Part shown: one piece after another, positions 10,471 through 24,120 of the stretch
Layout of the letters: each line of letters begins with the position of its first letter
Numbering within the stretch: position 1 is the stretch's first letter
Source of the DNA: Panaeolus papilionaceus
Lineage: Eukaryota; Basidiomycota; Agaricomycetes; Agaricales
Reading direction: 5' to 3'
DNA length: 64,000 nucleotides
Assembly: GCA_015501605.1 (NCBI GenBank)
Contig: JADNRZ010000008.1
Span: 2,100,471 to 2,164,470, forward strand
The notes under the pieces: model-generated
What the model was told of the DNA's origin: nothing
The model's input: the letters and a program-made list of their open reading frames with translations, nothing else
The model's database searches: none
Translations under genes and position numbers: made by a program

Positions 10471-12064
10471 TTAGTCGGTGTAGGTTACAGATGTGAGGAC
10501 TTTTATAGAAATCGGTTGCGCTGCGCTGATCTGCTCGCTAGGACTTCTGACACTAGCACTCCGAGCTCTATGCGGAAGCTGAAACGACTGCATGCGCTGA
10601 TCAATGCGACTAGTCCAAGAAAGAGGGCGAAGTTTCTTGAGCTGCTTTTGCGGGGTCTTGGCTGGTGCAGGACCTATCGTTTCCCATAGTGCTTCATTCG
10701 CTGTTTCAGTTGAAGCGTTGGTTATCGTAGGCTGCCATATGGTAAATGAAAGTGGCTTACGGTATAAATTCGGAACATTATCAATGGCCTTCTGAATGAC
10801 TAGCGGGAGGCGTTGGATGGTATTGTGCACAGATAGCCACCGCTCATAGCCCTCGTCAGACACGCGGTAATCTAGGCGACGCAGCGCGGAATACTGACCG
10901 ATGAATTTGATCAAAACATCTTGGTTCTCTTTTTGGGCTCTCGTCAGGATGGACGTCAGCTCGAGGTCGCGTTTTGTGTCGAAATTGGCAAGTTCGGTCT
11001 CGAGAGATCCTCTCTTGAGTAACGTACTTTCAATACGATCATAGAGCTCTCTCTCAAGAAGCTCCATCGCAGATGTAGGCAATTCACAGAACGCCTCTGA
11101 GTATAATGTCGTCTTGTCCAGTATGTCGAGAGCCGATGATCTGGTATTCATGAACGACGTAATTTGAGCGTTGTTTGTGATGAACTCCTAAGTGATGCGA
11201 TGGTGAATTATAAAATACATAAGTCATTTTCAAGGATATGAGAAAAATGAGAAGGCTAGCACCTCGAGGATTTCATCCCTCAATTGAATAAAATTGAGCT
11301 CGGCACGCTGACGAGCCTGTTGGGTGCACAGTATGTCCCACATGGTCGTCACGAAAATCGTCGCATAGAAATCACCAGATCCCCGAAGAAACTGTCCGAA
11401 CATCTCGACTGTCCTTCTCCTCGTCGCGGTGAACCTTATATCGTTGATTGGCATCAGAAACAGGATCTTATGTACGAATCGAACCCTGTGATAGCATAAG
11501 TAAATCCAAAAGAAGAAACTAGAACGCATACTTGTTCTCTTCCAGCCATGCCTGGACCATAGACATTATCTCGATGTCGGCGATCTTAACGTCGGAGAAC
11601 CCTGGTGTATCGATAAGATATATGGGTTGGTTGTCGAGTGTGATGTTGGCCAACTGATATGCGTTGACCTGTTGCGTGTAGCTCGCGAGCTGGTTCTTTG
11701 AGATCTTTAAATTTTGAGATTCGCTCGCGAAGGCCTCGATGAACTATCATATGCCAAATGTTCAATGATGAACGATGTGGCGTTGTTGCGATAAAGGCTT
11801 CAATGCATGGTGGCAAACTCACGCTACTCTTTCCAGCACCGGTAGGTCCTATGATTCTAATGCGACTATTTGTCAGAGGAATATAAGGCATGGAAAGAGA
11901 TTCAGACAGAATCACAGATATAACCACGCATTATATGGAACCGCTGAACTCGCAGGTATGACCGAAATCTCGCCTGATGTCAACATATTCTCGAGATTTA
12001 GCATTCTTGCAGAAGGATTCTGGATGATGAAATTTTGCTTGTATTCGTTGATAGTAGGAGACAT
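10471..12064 (-). CDS. G-domain P-loop NTPase (family member B)
   Basis: Intact-looking member. Start at ATG 12064 (an in-frame ATG at 12004 is the alternative). Exon 1 ends in phase 2 and is followed by the 34-nt exon encoding a final IIGPTGAGKSS. Exon 3 (about 11745-11545) carries the switch-like segment ISKNQLASYTQ and G3 DTPGFSD. Exon 4 carries FLMPINDIRF, RRRTVEM and the family G4-like motif FVTTMWD. The last exon (to 10471) is a 226-residue helical region with alternating Glu/Lys/Arg, likely coiled coil, then a Ser/Pro-rich tail. The family is G3- and Walker A-positive but lacks a classical (N/T)KxD, so nucleotide specificity is uncertain. Transcribed away from member C, which starts 2.8 kb to the right. 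Confidence 0.8.
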
Positions 12065-12157
12065 TTTGTGGAAAGACGAGGTGAGTGCGCTGGTGAAGGA
12101 GAGGTCGTGCTGATGTGTGACTCGGAGGAATGTGGGGCTATGAAATCATGTGTGACT

Positions 12158-12167
12158 CTATAAATAG
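12158..12167. promoter_or_regulatory. Near-palindromic TATA element
   Basis: CTATAAATAG reads as CTATTTATAG on the minus strand. It lies 94 bases upstream of the minus-strand start of G-domain member B, which it probably serves. It could also serve a plus-strand transcript toward 12464, although that distance (about 300 bases) is long. Confidence 0.35.
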
Positions 12168-12463
12168 TTTCATCGCCTCCAGAACGATTTTTGGGTCTTC
12201 TCAAGCCCATAGCTCTTCCTGTAATATAAGATATCGTCCATATCGCGCTCAGTTTTATGATATTAAATGGATATTATGGGAGGAACCATTCTGTAAGCGC
12301 TTTTACTGCAGTGCCAGACTATGTTTGACGCGCGGTTTTTTTCCGGCAAGTACCCCCATTCACATGCCTCGAGTTCCATGGTTACTAGATGTGGCTGAGC
12401 CACGAGTTCAAACTCAAGGGCAACTCTTGCCTCCACTACTCTATCATTATCCAAGTCATCATT

Positions 12464-12808
12464 ATGTCTGCCTCACTTTACCCCGTCTTTCCTAACGAAA
12501 TATTCAGTCTCATCATCGAGTACTTTGGTTCTCATCCCCACTACAAACCCGATCTACGTACATATAACTCTCCCGGAAAATTAATGCCCAATAATATGAG
12601 AGAAAACAAGAAAAAATGGGGCCAGGGACAGGAGGAAGGAGGGGAGTATGACAGGTACAAGGGACAAATTCCGAACCGACAATTTTTACTTGTTTTTCCA
12701 GGCATTTCAACCCCCTACTTATCCAGGGATCCAAGGCTATTCGCGTCGAACATTTTACAACCTCAGTTGAAGCATAAGTTGAGGTGGCGAATGTTTGCTG
12801 GTGTTTGA
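12464..12808 (+). pseudogene. Possible truncated F-box-like gene start
   Basis: The ATG at 12464 sits in good context (TCATTATGTCTGCC) after a pyrimidine-rich leader. The first ~32 codons contain FPNEIFSLIIEYFG, which resembles the first helix of fungal F-box-like proteins (LPxEIxxLII). After the codon for Arg near 12553 the frame becomes low quality. A GTACAT donor and a TTTTTCCAG acceptor (about 12701) could define an intron, but the next exon ends quickly. No rest of a protein follows. Best read as an N-terminal fragment. Weak call. Confidence 0.25.
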
Positions 12809-12809
12809 A

Positions 12810-14896
12810 CTGAATGGTTTCAATCTGAACACTTGTAACGCGGCTTGCCCCCAAACCACCATCATCGACGACACTACTGGACTACCATCTTGTCGTCTTC
12901 TCTATTCCCTCTTAATTCTAGCATGTGTCAAAATTTGTGGTACTAAAGCCCTATGTGTGGTTTTTATGGGGTTAGATATGTCATCTAACGGTTGGCCGTC
13001 ATTTTCTTGCTGGTGTCCTCTCTGCGGGGTAGAACTGGAATGCCAGGCTGAGTAGGCTGTCGTGTAATAATTGTTTTTAGACTCTGGAGTAGGTATATGT
13101 GAGTGAATCCGTCTGTCTTTTCCTTGTCTTTTCTCATTGAACCCCTCACTTTCCTGGACAGTGTAACATGTAAATAGACAATAATCGGAATCCTACGTGT
13201 TAGACCCACGTTACCATGCCTTTGTACAGTACTCTGAGTGACCGGATATTATTCTTTTCACCATGACCGTATCGTGCAGCTGACTACTTTTTGTCTATCC
13301 ATATCATATCACTTCCCTCTCAAATATAATGATGGTCGATGTCCCACCTTCGGTTCATTTATCCCTTCACGCGTCTTCGGCAACCCACCATGCTCACAAC
13401 CCAAACGGCTTCCTCTTTCCCTTATGGCACACGAAGGAGTGTTTGCTTGCGAATTGCAATTTACGCGTCTTTGCCCCCTGTACAATGAACCCACCTCTTT
13501 GCGTCCTCGGCCTTAGAGGAGTTTGTTGTGTGGTTCGTGGGTCATATATGGGCCATAAACATCGTTTACTGTCATCAAGGTCACATTCTAGCATCCTTTC
13601 CTTATCTCGGCTACATCAATTACGGTGCAGTTTGAAATGAGAAGCTAAGTACGAATGTTCCTTTACAATATCGGCCATCAGGCCCCAACGGAAGCATCGA
13701 GTGGTCTTCCCTCCCTCATTCCTCCACCTCCAATACAACCTTCAACGTCGCCTCCCTTGCGTTGCCGTCAGCGCCCTCGTCGTGTTTCTCGTCGGAAGTA
13801 CCTTTGAGAAACGAGGATGTGCGTTACACATCTGGTCCGAAGCCGCTTCTTATTATTGGAAATCTTCCGAATATGCTAAGCGCCGATGATGTACTTGGAA
13901 ATGTCGAGAAATCTGAAGACCCTTGTTTACGCAGGCGGTGTCGTACTGATGGTGATACTTAAATTGAAGCTAGTCTCGTACATTTCAACGCGTTCGGGAA
14001 GAGGATGGTGGTCACTATAACATCCAGAGAGGATGCGGGAGAGCTGTTTGAAGGACTTGTGAACATATGCTCAGAAAGAATTGTGCGTTCTTACTTCTTT
14101 CGTTGCTCTCACCTTCATCCACATCGTCACCATCCCTTCACACACGCTCTTAGAATCGGATATGGCTACCAATGTGCCTTTTGCCGAGAACAAGAAATGG
14201 CGAGCCCATTGTCGTGCATGCCAGTAAAACTTCAACCTATCGGCGGCTGTGAAGTATCGACCTACTCAGGCGGTGAAAGTAAGAGACCAGCTCGTTGGGT
14301 TGCTGGGTCAACCGGAGAGGTTACGTCCCATTCCTGACTCGTTTACCCAAGGCTATTAATCGCCGTCTTGGTATACCCGGACTTGACTCAACGATCCTGT
14401 TATTCTCGCCATGGACCGAAGCATTGATCTGGAGACGCAGGTTATCTCACCAGGAGTTAGTCTCGTGAACCTTTTCTCGTTGGTCAAGTACGTGCCATGC
14501 ACGTGTACGCAACATATGGCGTTGAAACGGGGCTGATAGACGCGAAAAATGATAAAAGCGCACTTGATGCACCATGAATGGGATGGCTCTTGAACCACCA
14601 AGATCTACGCCACTTAGCTATCTGCGTGCATCATGTGAGTGAACCAGCCGCCAAACCGTTCATGGTGAATCGTGGGTGATAAGATGTAGTTTTCGGTGAT
14701 TGCCTTGACAAAAACTTATCTGACATCACCAATACACGTGTGGTCAGCGGCATCGAGTTTGACATGCGTTCTTCTCAAAGCCACCTTTCACCAGACGACC
14801 ACAACCTCACGAGAGCATCATTACAATTTGAATACGCAGAAGGGTATCGAATTCGAACGTTTAACGCTCAGAGGAATCTCCGTTGAAACAGCGGAC
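12810..14896. other. Intergenic, no supportable gene
   Basis: About 2 kb. The only coding-like hints are a KPLLIIGNLP stretch near 13840 and a VVTITSREDAGELFEGL stretch near 14008. They lie in different frames with stops between and could be remains of an RRM-like or other gene. I cannot build a model. Confidence 0.3.
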
Positions 14897-16176
14897 ATGG
14901 CGCGTGGATTCAGCAACCTAACATTTACCGGCAACGTTTATATCGAGCCGGTGACTACGAAAGTGCCCAAGCACTCTGTGCGGTATCTGTGAGTTTACTC
15001 TTGTACTCTTCTGGGTATTCAAGATTTATTCGTTTAGAATCATGGGGCCGACAGGTGCTGGAAAGAGCAACGTAAGCAACTTATGATTTATGGGAGTCGA
15101 ACGTTGCTTATGCTGATCGCCGCATTTTTCTACATGAAGTTTATTGAGGCGCTAGCGACCAGAGGACAAACACTTTCGATTTCAAAGGACCAACTATCTG
15201 GCTACACACAGACCCTAAATGCTTACCATTTGGTTGGTGCCTTCCATGAAATATCAGGACATATCCTCGGACGCAACGATAACATCCACATTCCTATCTA
15301 TCTCATTGATACTCCCGGGTTTTCAGATGTCAAAATATCCGAAGTTGAAATCATGGATATGGTTCACAAGTGGTTAGAGGACGATGAGTAAATCTCCTTT
15401 ATATAATTTTATATTGCAGTTTTTCTCAACGGTTATTCCAGTCTGACGGGTGTTCACAAGGTTCTATTCATGATTCCAATCCATATGACGAGACTGCCTG
15501 GATCAAGACGCAGAACCGTAGAAATGCTCAAAGCAGTTCTTGATAAATCCCAAGATCTTCATGCTTTGGTCTTCGTCACTACGATGTGGGATACGCTGTG
15601 TACCCCAGAAGCTAAGCAACGCGCGGAGTCAAATTTCGAGCAGCTGGAAGAGATTCTGACTAGGGTATTTCATTTCATACTCATCCTCAAGACTCTGCAG
15701 GCGTTCTTATTATGCGTTTATAGGAGTTAAAAAATCAAGCTACAATCACACGGTTTGACAATACAAGGGAGTCAGCCATCAAGATAATGGATCACCTTTA
15801 CGCCTTTCCATCCGAGGCGTTCTCTGAGTATGCGTCTTCCGCAAAGAAGCATCTTCACCAAGATTTACGCGAGCGGATCGAAAGTTCCCTTCAGGTTCAA
15901 AAATCCATCAATTTGGAACTCTCACAGAGTAAGGTACAAATTGACTCGGAACTGCGCTCGATTTTGGAGCAGAATTTGAGCGAAGTCGACGAGGTTCTAA
16001 TCAAGTTTATGGGCCAACTTGCGGACTTTGAGCGTCCTCCCTCAAAATTTGCAGATGCACCTCGAGGGCTACCAATTCGGCGCCTCCAAGGGCCCGACGA
16101 GGCTGAAGGTAGTTGTTTTCCATTCAATGCCTTCTTCAAACGCATGCTTCGTGGATTGCGTCGCCGAAACACATGA
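14897..16176 (+). CDS. G-domain P-loop NTPase (family member C)
   Basis: Five exons with clean GT-AG borders: 14897-14988, 15038-15071, 15140-15387, 15443-15664, 15724-16176. Start chosen at MARGFSNLTFTGN because exon 1 then has the 92 nt seen in members D and E2. Exon 2 is the 34-nt Walker A exon (IMGPTGAGKSN). Exon 3 has ISKDQLSGYTQ and G3 DTPGFSD. Exon 4 has VLFMIPI, SRRRTVEML and FVTTMWDT in the G4 position. Exon 5 is a helical/coiled-coil segment ending in a basic tail. The sequence is uninterrupted, so it is probably functional. A role is not known; such proteins are multi-copy in Agaricomycetes. Tandem with member D, same strand. Confidence 0.85.
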
Positions 16177-18681
16177 TTTCAAGCATGCCGCTTACGTCCC
16201 TTTCGCTGCCAATGGTATGACATCTCGTTTCCTCCTAAAGGTACGATTCGCCTTGTATGTCCACCATTCTTCCTGATTCTGACTGCAGCTTATATAGAAT
16301 CTATTTGTTCTTCTATTCACTTAGAGTTCCGCATCAGAGCTCGGCCAATATAATGTATTTGAAACGTTCAATTCCTATTGGATACATGAGCGTTAAAGTG
16401 GATGAGATCGGGAGGCGGTGATATTGACCCCGCTGGCGCGTGTTTGATGCTATTTGATTCAAAAGTTCAGCCTAGTTCGATCCCATCCAGAACGAGGCTT
16501 GTTCTCAAACCACCATTTCCACTGTTATGCAGTTGAAGGACGGCGCCCGCCACTCCCTTCATTCTCTCTCATGTATCCTTATATGTGAATGGCGATTTAT
16601 GGATATTTAAACTTGGGACTACGAGATATGGACCATTATGAGGGCTAGGAAACGGGTGGTATGTAGGCTGATCTTCTAGCACGGTTCCATCCTGGGAGAC
16701 GGAACTTGGATTAGGTATATATGAGTGAAATGGGTTTACTTTTTCTGATTCGTGATCTGATAAAATCTCCTCTTTAGTAGAGTAATACGACCCATTCCTG
16801 TCAAACGAGTGGTGAGCGTTCAATATTGTCACCATTACTGAACGGTTCCCTCGCTAACTGATCGGCCCTGTCGTTGAGCAACCCCTCGCTCTTTCATCAG
16901 TCATGGTATTAACCTCATGTATTCCTTTTTAAGCATGATCACCACCACCACATTTTCATCACCTCCTCATGCGTTAGTTGCACTTGCATGCACCCTATTT
17001 CTAGCACGACGATCAAATCGCAGCACATATTCCATCGTTTTCTTTACTTTCTGTCTTCACCAGTGCGGTTCTCAACGAATCACTTCTTCCCACCTGCTCT
17101 GACCCGTTATACCTCAATGTCACCTCACCCATTCTCTCACTCAGTACCGTCCTTGTTGTTGCTCAAGTCTCGATTTGAGCTCTTTCAGACGCCGGGCAGG
17201 GCAATCACTCTCACTCCTGGAAGAAAGGGAGCGTAAGACGCGGTCTACTTCGTCGACCCATCACCTACGTCATCCACACCTTCGGCCGAAGTCACAGCCT
17301 CGCTCGTATATTGCGTACCCCATCTGAGCATTCATATCCTGACGCCTGGATCATTTTTTCGTCGCTCAGAGATCGCACCCCTCAAACCTCCTACGCTCCC
17401 CTATTCCCATCGTTTTCCCAAGACATGTATATTGTTGGAATGCGTTGTATCAATGCAACAGTTAATGATGCATCAATTTTGAGACATTTATATTCTCCCT
17501 TGGTGGTAGTGAAGGTGGCTGGTCATTACTTAGGTGGGTGCTTATGAGAGATCGTGTGAGGGACGAGGCAGCGATGGTTGGAGTTTGATGCTGAGGAGTG
17601 ACGCTAAGGTCATAATTTTTCACAAGGGAGCCTTTCCCACTGGAGTTGCGGGGGACTGTACTGCCTCACAATGAAATTCAAAGGGCTCACAGTTGCATCC
17701 GCCTGATAATGTGCGCATGACGTCTTTAAGTTCGAAAACAAATCGTACCTGATGACAGGAGTGAGGTCAACATCGTGAGAGTTGCTTTGAGGGTGCCGCT
17801 AGGTGTTTCCGTAGTTGACAGAGCCTTCGATCGATAGGATAAAGCTAGCGTTGAAGCGAATGTCGCATACTCGCGTCTAATGGAAGGTCAGGACTTGGGG
17901 TGATCGGTACAGTTACCGGCAGACACTCTGATACTCATTCGTCAACCTAGCGGCACCGGAGACTCGTCTGCTCTGATCTTGTTATCCTGACAGGGTTCAT
18001 TGAAGTCTAAGAGGCAATCCATCTGACAGAGTCATCAAATGGAGGAGTGGACGCAGGTATATATATATTCAGAGCACACCACCCACCGTACTGCCTTGCT
18101 ATTGCCCTCTATGGCCATAGTATTGCAGTATGGCGCGTTGTACGGGAGGTGTGGTGAAGACGATGGACTCAGACCGAGAGTCTGAAGTTGGTGAAAACAT
18201 GACATTTCCAGATATCGAAAGGAATATGCGATATTTTAGGTTCCAAATCGCACAATTTGAATTCTTAAATTTTACGGTTGGGTCAGATTTAGGATCCGAG
18301 TAGCTGATGAACTTGATATAACTGCGAAAGAAATGATCATCAAGTCATAATCAGCGGGTGATCATCTGCTCGTAAAAATAACCGTTAAAAATTAACATTG
18401 GTTGATGTATCATACACGAGCTCGAGTACGCAATGCGACTCTAAAATAGCTTTTCTATTAATGGTTAGCTGAGCTCCCAACTTGGCTCTGCTGCGCCCAG
18501 ATGATGTGGAGTGTCTGTGTAGGACCTTCCATACCGTAAGCGAGCGCTGGCATATCTAATATTGAAACCTCTATGCACTACATATGAGATACGGAGCCCC
18601 CCTTTTTTTTTTACTTCCACTGCACACCTGTGCCCCTTGCGCTTCGCGTACCGCTCCTATTACTACCCCCACACAGCGAAC
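16177..18681. other. Intergenic, no gene seen
   Basis: 2.5 kb between members C and D. Frames are short and pyrimidine-rich on the plus strand. No domain, tRNA or repeat recognised. Confidence 0.4.
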
Positions 18682-20030
18682 ATGCTAGAACCACGGAACG
18701 TATTGAAGGTGACGGGTGTCGTGAGTGTCGAAATGATCACATCCAAAGTCCCTGCAAGGTCTTACATATACCTGTGCGTTACACAACATTCTTGTGCTTA
18801 TAAATTTTTATCTGACCTACAATTCAGATTGTTGGGTCCAACTGGAGCGGGCAAGAGTAGTGTACGTGTATCTTTGTCTGATTGGGCTACGAATAAATAC
18901 TAATCTGATGCATCCGTGGTGGGAAACCAGATTATTGAGGCACTCGGAGGACACCCACCATACCTGTCGATATCAAATGACCAGCTCTCTGGGTACACTC
19001 AGCGTGTGACTGCCTACAAGCTGGTCAACGTATTCTGTGTACTCGATGAGGAATACCCGGTCTACCTTATCGACACTCCCGGATTCTCGGATCCCAAAAT
19101 TTCAGCCTTCGATATCGTGGAAACGACGCGTAAGTTCCTCAAGGACAATGAGTGAGTAACTCATTTTTGACGTGATCCTGACGTTTGAATTCAGGTTTTT
19201 GATAGAATACCATTCGTCAACACCATCCTATTTCTTATCCCTATATCTGGCAACAGACTGACCGGAACCAAACGGCGGACGATTGAAATGCTGAAGACTC
19301 TTCATAAACCAAATGCTAAGCTCGACTCAATCATATTTGTGACAACTATGTGGGATACCCTACATAACGAGCGCATTCGAGGGCGCGCAGAATCCAATCT
19401 CAAAGAGCTGAGGGATGGTGTTCTCAAGGTATCCGCTTTTCATATTTGAAGCATCGGTACCCGAATTCAGATTAACGCAATACTGTTTGAACACAGGATT
19501 TCTTATCTGATGGTGCCTCCGTTGCATCATTCATGAATACCCAAACATCCGCCCTTCAAATACTAGATACCTTTACCTCGCTATCCGCAGCAGTCGTCGA
19601 ACATTCAGCCACATTGTTTCAGCAGCTCTACGAAGATTTGCAAGAACGCATCCGGCAAACAATTGCACAAAAACAAATCATCAACTGCGACTTGGCCGAT
19701 CCCGACACCCAAGCCAACTCTGATCTCATGCACATTCTCGAGACCAAACTCGAAGAAAACAAAGAGATCCTCGCAGCACTTGTAAGGCGTTTTTCACTGA
19801 TAGAGCAACCCCCTCCTGGGTATGAGGATATACATCAAGACCTTTATCGTGTGCTCGGGATGTCAAATTGCGAAAAGCCGGTGAAGGACCTCCAACTTCA
19901 TGCGTATTCCGTCACTCGAGAAGCTCATCCATGCATTTGGAGGTATTACCTCCGCTGTCGATTGGTCATCAAAGTCATTTCGGTGTTCAAGAAGATGTAC
20001 AGTGGCTCAAAAAACTGTTCACGTAAATAG
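18682..20030 (+). CDS. G-domain P-loop NTPase (family member D)
   Basis: Five exons: 18682-18773, 18828-18861, 18931-19151, 19206-19428, 19497-20030. Exon 1 is 92 nt and exon 2 is 34 nt, as in member C, with Walker A LLGPTGAGKSS. Exon 3 carries ISNDQLSGYTQ and G3 DTPGFSD. Exon 4 carries ILFLIPI, TKRRTIEML and FVTTMWDT. Exon 5 encodes about 178 residues: a coiled-coil-like helical region and a C-terminal extension with aromatic and basic residues absent from member C. The frame is intact. The stop lies only 38 bases before a 1.29 kb inverted-repeat element, so its natural 3' UTR may have been displaced. Confidence 0.85.
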
Positions 20031-20067
20031 CCTGTTTTGACTATTTTCGCATTTTTGGAGTCAATTC

Positions 20068-21357
20068 TTCATTAATCTTAATAATATTGGGCTTGATAGA
20101 AAGCCATACATGTCTAGTTTCCGTAGATATAAATTATATGAGCGTGACACAAATTTACGCGACATGACAGGCTTAATTAGGGGGGTGAGTTACGTGAACA
20201 GTTTCTTTGCTCACACCAAAATGACCTCAGACGAAGATTCTTTGGCTCGTATCTCACTCAATTCTTGCTCAACTCGCCTGAAACTTTACAAATAGTTTAT
20301 CCTATATTTATGGATTGTAGCCTGCGAATTAGGGAGTTATCCATCAATAATTACATGCTCTATCAAGTTGTGGATCAATGACCCCTCATGATGTGTGACT
20401 CAAGCCATCTCATGAGCATCTGACATCTTTGGCTGTACCAAACCATGCAGAATATATATACATTACATATTTAAGCAAGATGAGGCACATTTACCAGGTC
20501 TGTGAGACCCATGCCCCCAACCAATCCCCTTCACCCCATTACCCCTCCTCAAAGCTTGATGAAAAAAAGTTTGAATTCAACATGAAAGTACTCAAGAAAG
20601 TTATTAAATTAAACTAAAGAACATATTTTCCGATTTGAATCCACATAGGCTCCTCTCAGTTAACTGTGTAACTTGGAATCAGCTGCACAAGCAGAAATTA
20701 GCACTTTTTAGGGGTTTTCTGCTGATTTCTGCCTTGTACTGTGAATACCATTTCACTGAGTGAATTTTATTTCATGGGTGTACATGAAAAGATGGAAATA
20801 TACTAGTGTAGAGTATTACAATTTATTTTTCTAGCTGCTACATGATTTGGTTGGTGCTACTTCTCCTGATCTTTGGGGAGGAGTACATGGGTGGTAGGGG
20901 TCATTTCAGTATGCAAGTCTTTCTGGCCTTATTTTTATCACTTATTGTTAATTATGATTAAATATAAGATGGAATGATGCATAATGTGGGGCCTAGTGCA
21001 CATAAATTATCAGACTTGGGGCTGAACTCATGTCTCAGGGGGAGTCATGTATGGCACATTGCTATAGCATGTAATTATTGATGGATAACTCCCTAATTCG
21101 CAGGCTACAATCCATAAATATAGGATAAACTATTTGTAAAGTTTCAGGCGAGTTGAGCAAGAATTGAGTGAGATACGAGCCAAAGAATCTTCGTCTGAGG
21201 TCATTTTGGTGTGAGCAAAGAAACTGTTCACGTAACTCACCCCCCTAATTAAGCCTGTCATGTCGCGTAAATTTGTGTCACGCTCATATAATTTATATCT
21301 ACGGAAACTAGACATGTATGGCTTTCTATCAAGCCCAATATTATTAAGATTAATGAA
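20068..21357. mobile_element. 1.29 kb element with 292-bp inverted arms
   Basis: Bases 20068-20359 and 21066-21357 are inverted copies of each other, 292 bp each and apparently identical, beginning TTCATTAATCTTAATAATAT. The interior (about 700 bp) is AT-rich and shows no transposase. The two 61-residue frames at 20110-20295 (+) and 21130-21315 (-) are the same arm read twice, not genes. I see no clear target duplication in the flanks. It fits a fold-back or long-TIR non-autonomous element; the near-perfect arms suggest recent insertion or arm-to-arm conversion. Confidence 0.65.
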
Positions 21358-24120
21358 TATTTAATTATGCTGCTTATTGTATTTTATTTCCTTTAAATTT
21401 TAACTCAGAATTGATATGGATTTCTAAAATAGAACGGTGATCACATTCAACGAGGTAAAGCATTGACGTCGCAGTCAATGGTAAGCGTTAGCGAGTTATC
21501 GAACGGAACATTCAAGTAAAATAGACTACTGCTATTACGGACGAATTAAGCAGTAAGTGTCAGTTTTGCTATTAAATCGACTGAGAGGCGGTCATGTTTG
21601 CAGGAGATATCGAAAAGTAAACTAGCGCATGTTTGACGCCGCTTGATTACAAGATTCCAGACTTGGTTCAGATTCCCTACGCTCTACCCACCATGATCAG
21701 GGATGAGTACGTAGGGAGATGTTGATGAGAAGCAGGGGAGGCAGATAGAAGAGTGGGTGATGAGTCGACGAGGTGAAGTGTGGAGGAACAATGAACAGGA
21801 GGCGCAGACGTCCAGTTCGTTGAATCAACGATCATGAGACAGGAGAGGCGCTAGAGATGTTACATACTTTCAGAGACGGGGTCTCATTTACGAGATCTGC
21901 TTCTATTGTATCGCACCAAAACACTACATTTTGGTATTCAGGTCTCAAATCCGCCTCATAAAATTCATTACTGTTCACTTAGACTCAATCCTTATCCTTA
22001 TAGTTTCGTCTATCCCTGGTCAAACCCTCGATGACGGTGTACTGACAATTGCAAACGCTTGGTGGCTCTGTTGCGGACACCGAGTTACAGGATCAAATCT
22101 TTAAATATTGACATGGTATGACGGAAGGGAGGGATGAGAGGAAGGCACCATAGACTGTGATGAAGATTTGTGGAGTCGAGCATCCGACTAAGACGCGTCA
22201 TCGGATAAGTGGTAGTGGACCAGGAAAAACAACACCACTTACATACTTCAATCCTTAGGTGGAGAACGGTTTGAACCACTGGCTTCCATGACGCTTAGAA
22301 TGCCGGATGAAGTGCCGAAGGGAAAGCTTCAAAATAAGTATACGATCCGCGGCCTGTTTCTTTTTAGTGACCTCCTAACGCTTTATTGGGAGCGAAGCGA
22401 GCAATTTCGATTAACATGGTGCACGAGATGTTGAGGGGTGAAATGCCCGGACAAACAAGTACAAATTGTCAGTCCGGGATTTTCTGTCGGACTCACCCAC
22501 CTTGCTCCTGCCACTGGCGCCTATTTCTTCTTATTTTCTCTCACATTATAGCATACTCGAAGGAGATTTACGGATAGAATTTAAGTAGCTGAAAAATTCC
22601 AACGTTTTTGGGGTCAAATTGAGCATTATAGCAACACCAGCATTGCGTGTTGCAATCATAATCTTGATGAACCTGATAAAGCCAACCGACAACGCTACTG
22701 AGCTTAATCTTCAGGCCTTGGGGTCCTTTAGCGTATATAATGCTTAGATTTAGATCTCGCATTAGCGGGACCCATAGTTTCCAAAATACCAGCGACCAGC
22801 ATTGAGCAATAAGAGGCGGACTTGTGCATTCTCGGCTGTTGGTTGTAAATGCACAAGCTTGGAGTGTCGACCGGTTTCGCTACTTCGGGACCCCTTGAAT
22901 ATAGAATTTTGTTACAAGTATAGACCCTCAATTCATTGTCAGAGTCTGAAGATGGGAGACAGCAAGTATAGTATAATTATAGTATTAATTCATCGAATTT
23001 CCTCAACGCTTTTCAGCGATAGTTTGTTGAATTTGCACGTAGATAGCGGGTAGCCTTTTTTGAATCAAGATTTTTTGAATCAGTTTGAATTTTACAACTC
23101 GGATTGAAGCGAGCTTTTCCCCCGCTTACGAGCGGATGTATGTTATCATCTTCACATCCCCTAACCTCGCACCCCCCTCATCATCGCAAGAGTTGAATCT
23201 CCGCATATAGGTTCTTTCAGCCCGCTGGTTCCACCTGTGAGGTGTCATTCAAATTGTGGAAGAGAGAAGTTACATGGAAGGTTGGTGAACAAGAGGACGA
23301 CGTTATCGTGCGAGGAGAGAAATTGGTCATTTCTGATGCCCAACAGCGTCACGCCGGGCTAGTGGATTAGCCTCACTCGTGTTTGCTATTTCTTCGATTT
23401 ATCTACACATTCCGTTTGGCTCCCTCACATGTTCGTCACTCATTTCAGGCTTCAAAACCTCTTTCTTTGGCCCTTCATTCACAATAACACCCTTTTGAAT
23501 CTACACGACATTACCTCATGTCACTGCTAGTCAAGTTCGTGAATTTTCCGCTTCCCAATCTTCATTGAGCGACCTTCCACCTCTTGGGTCTTCCTTCACC
23601 GACATCCTTTCCTCCTCTCTAACCTCTCCGTTGCCTGTTACACGTCGCATCGATCTATCCTTTATTTAGGGTATCGTTGACAACCACATCAAATCCCCAG
23701 TATTCACAATGGCTATGCACTAAAAATCGGAAAGATATCTCTCGCATAGTCGAATGCCATAAATCAGAATCCCACTTATTTACCGTCCGAGGTATGACAG
23801 TGGGCACTCCTGATCATTGTGGGTTGTATCCCATATAGTCACCCCAAAGATCATGGAGTAACAACCTTCAGAGCCCTGAAGTCGAAAATATTGGTTGTTC
23901 TCTGTTTAATTCCAGAGAGCCTTCTGTTTCACTGGACGCATTGGGACGACAGTGAGTCGCGATAAGATTTGGGTGCTCAGCATATTGACATGTGAATTTT
24001 GGGGTTCAAGGTATGCAACTGCAACTGCATCTGCACGTCCACGTTTTCACCGCATCGACCACAATGCTTTGGCAGGCTCTCACTTACAGAGATCTCCTTT
24101 TCAACCACGATCATGTATTT
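21358..24120. other. Intergenic, no gene seen
   Basis: 2.8 kb with scattered stops in all frames. No recognised protein, RNA or repeat. Confidence 0.4.

Noticed and set aside
20110..21315. Two identical 61-residue proteins on opposite strands
   Set aside because: They are the two arms of the same inverted repeat.
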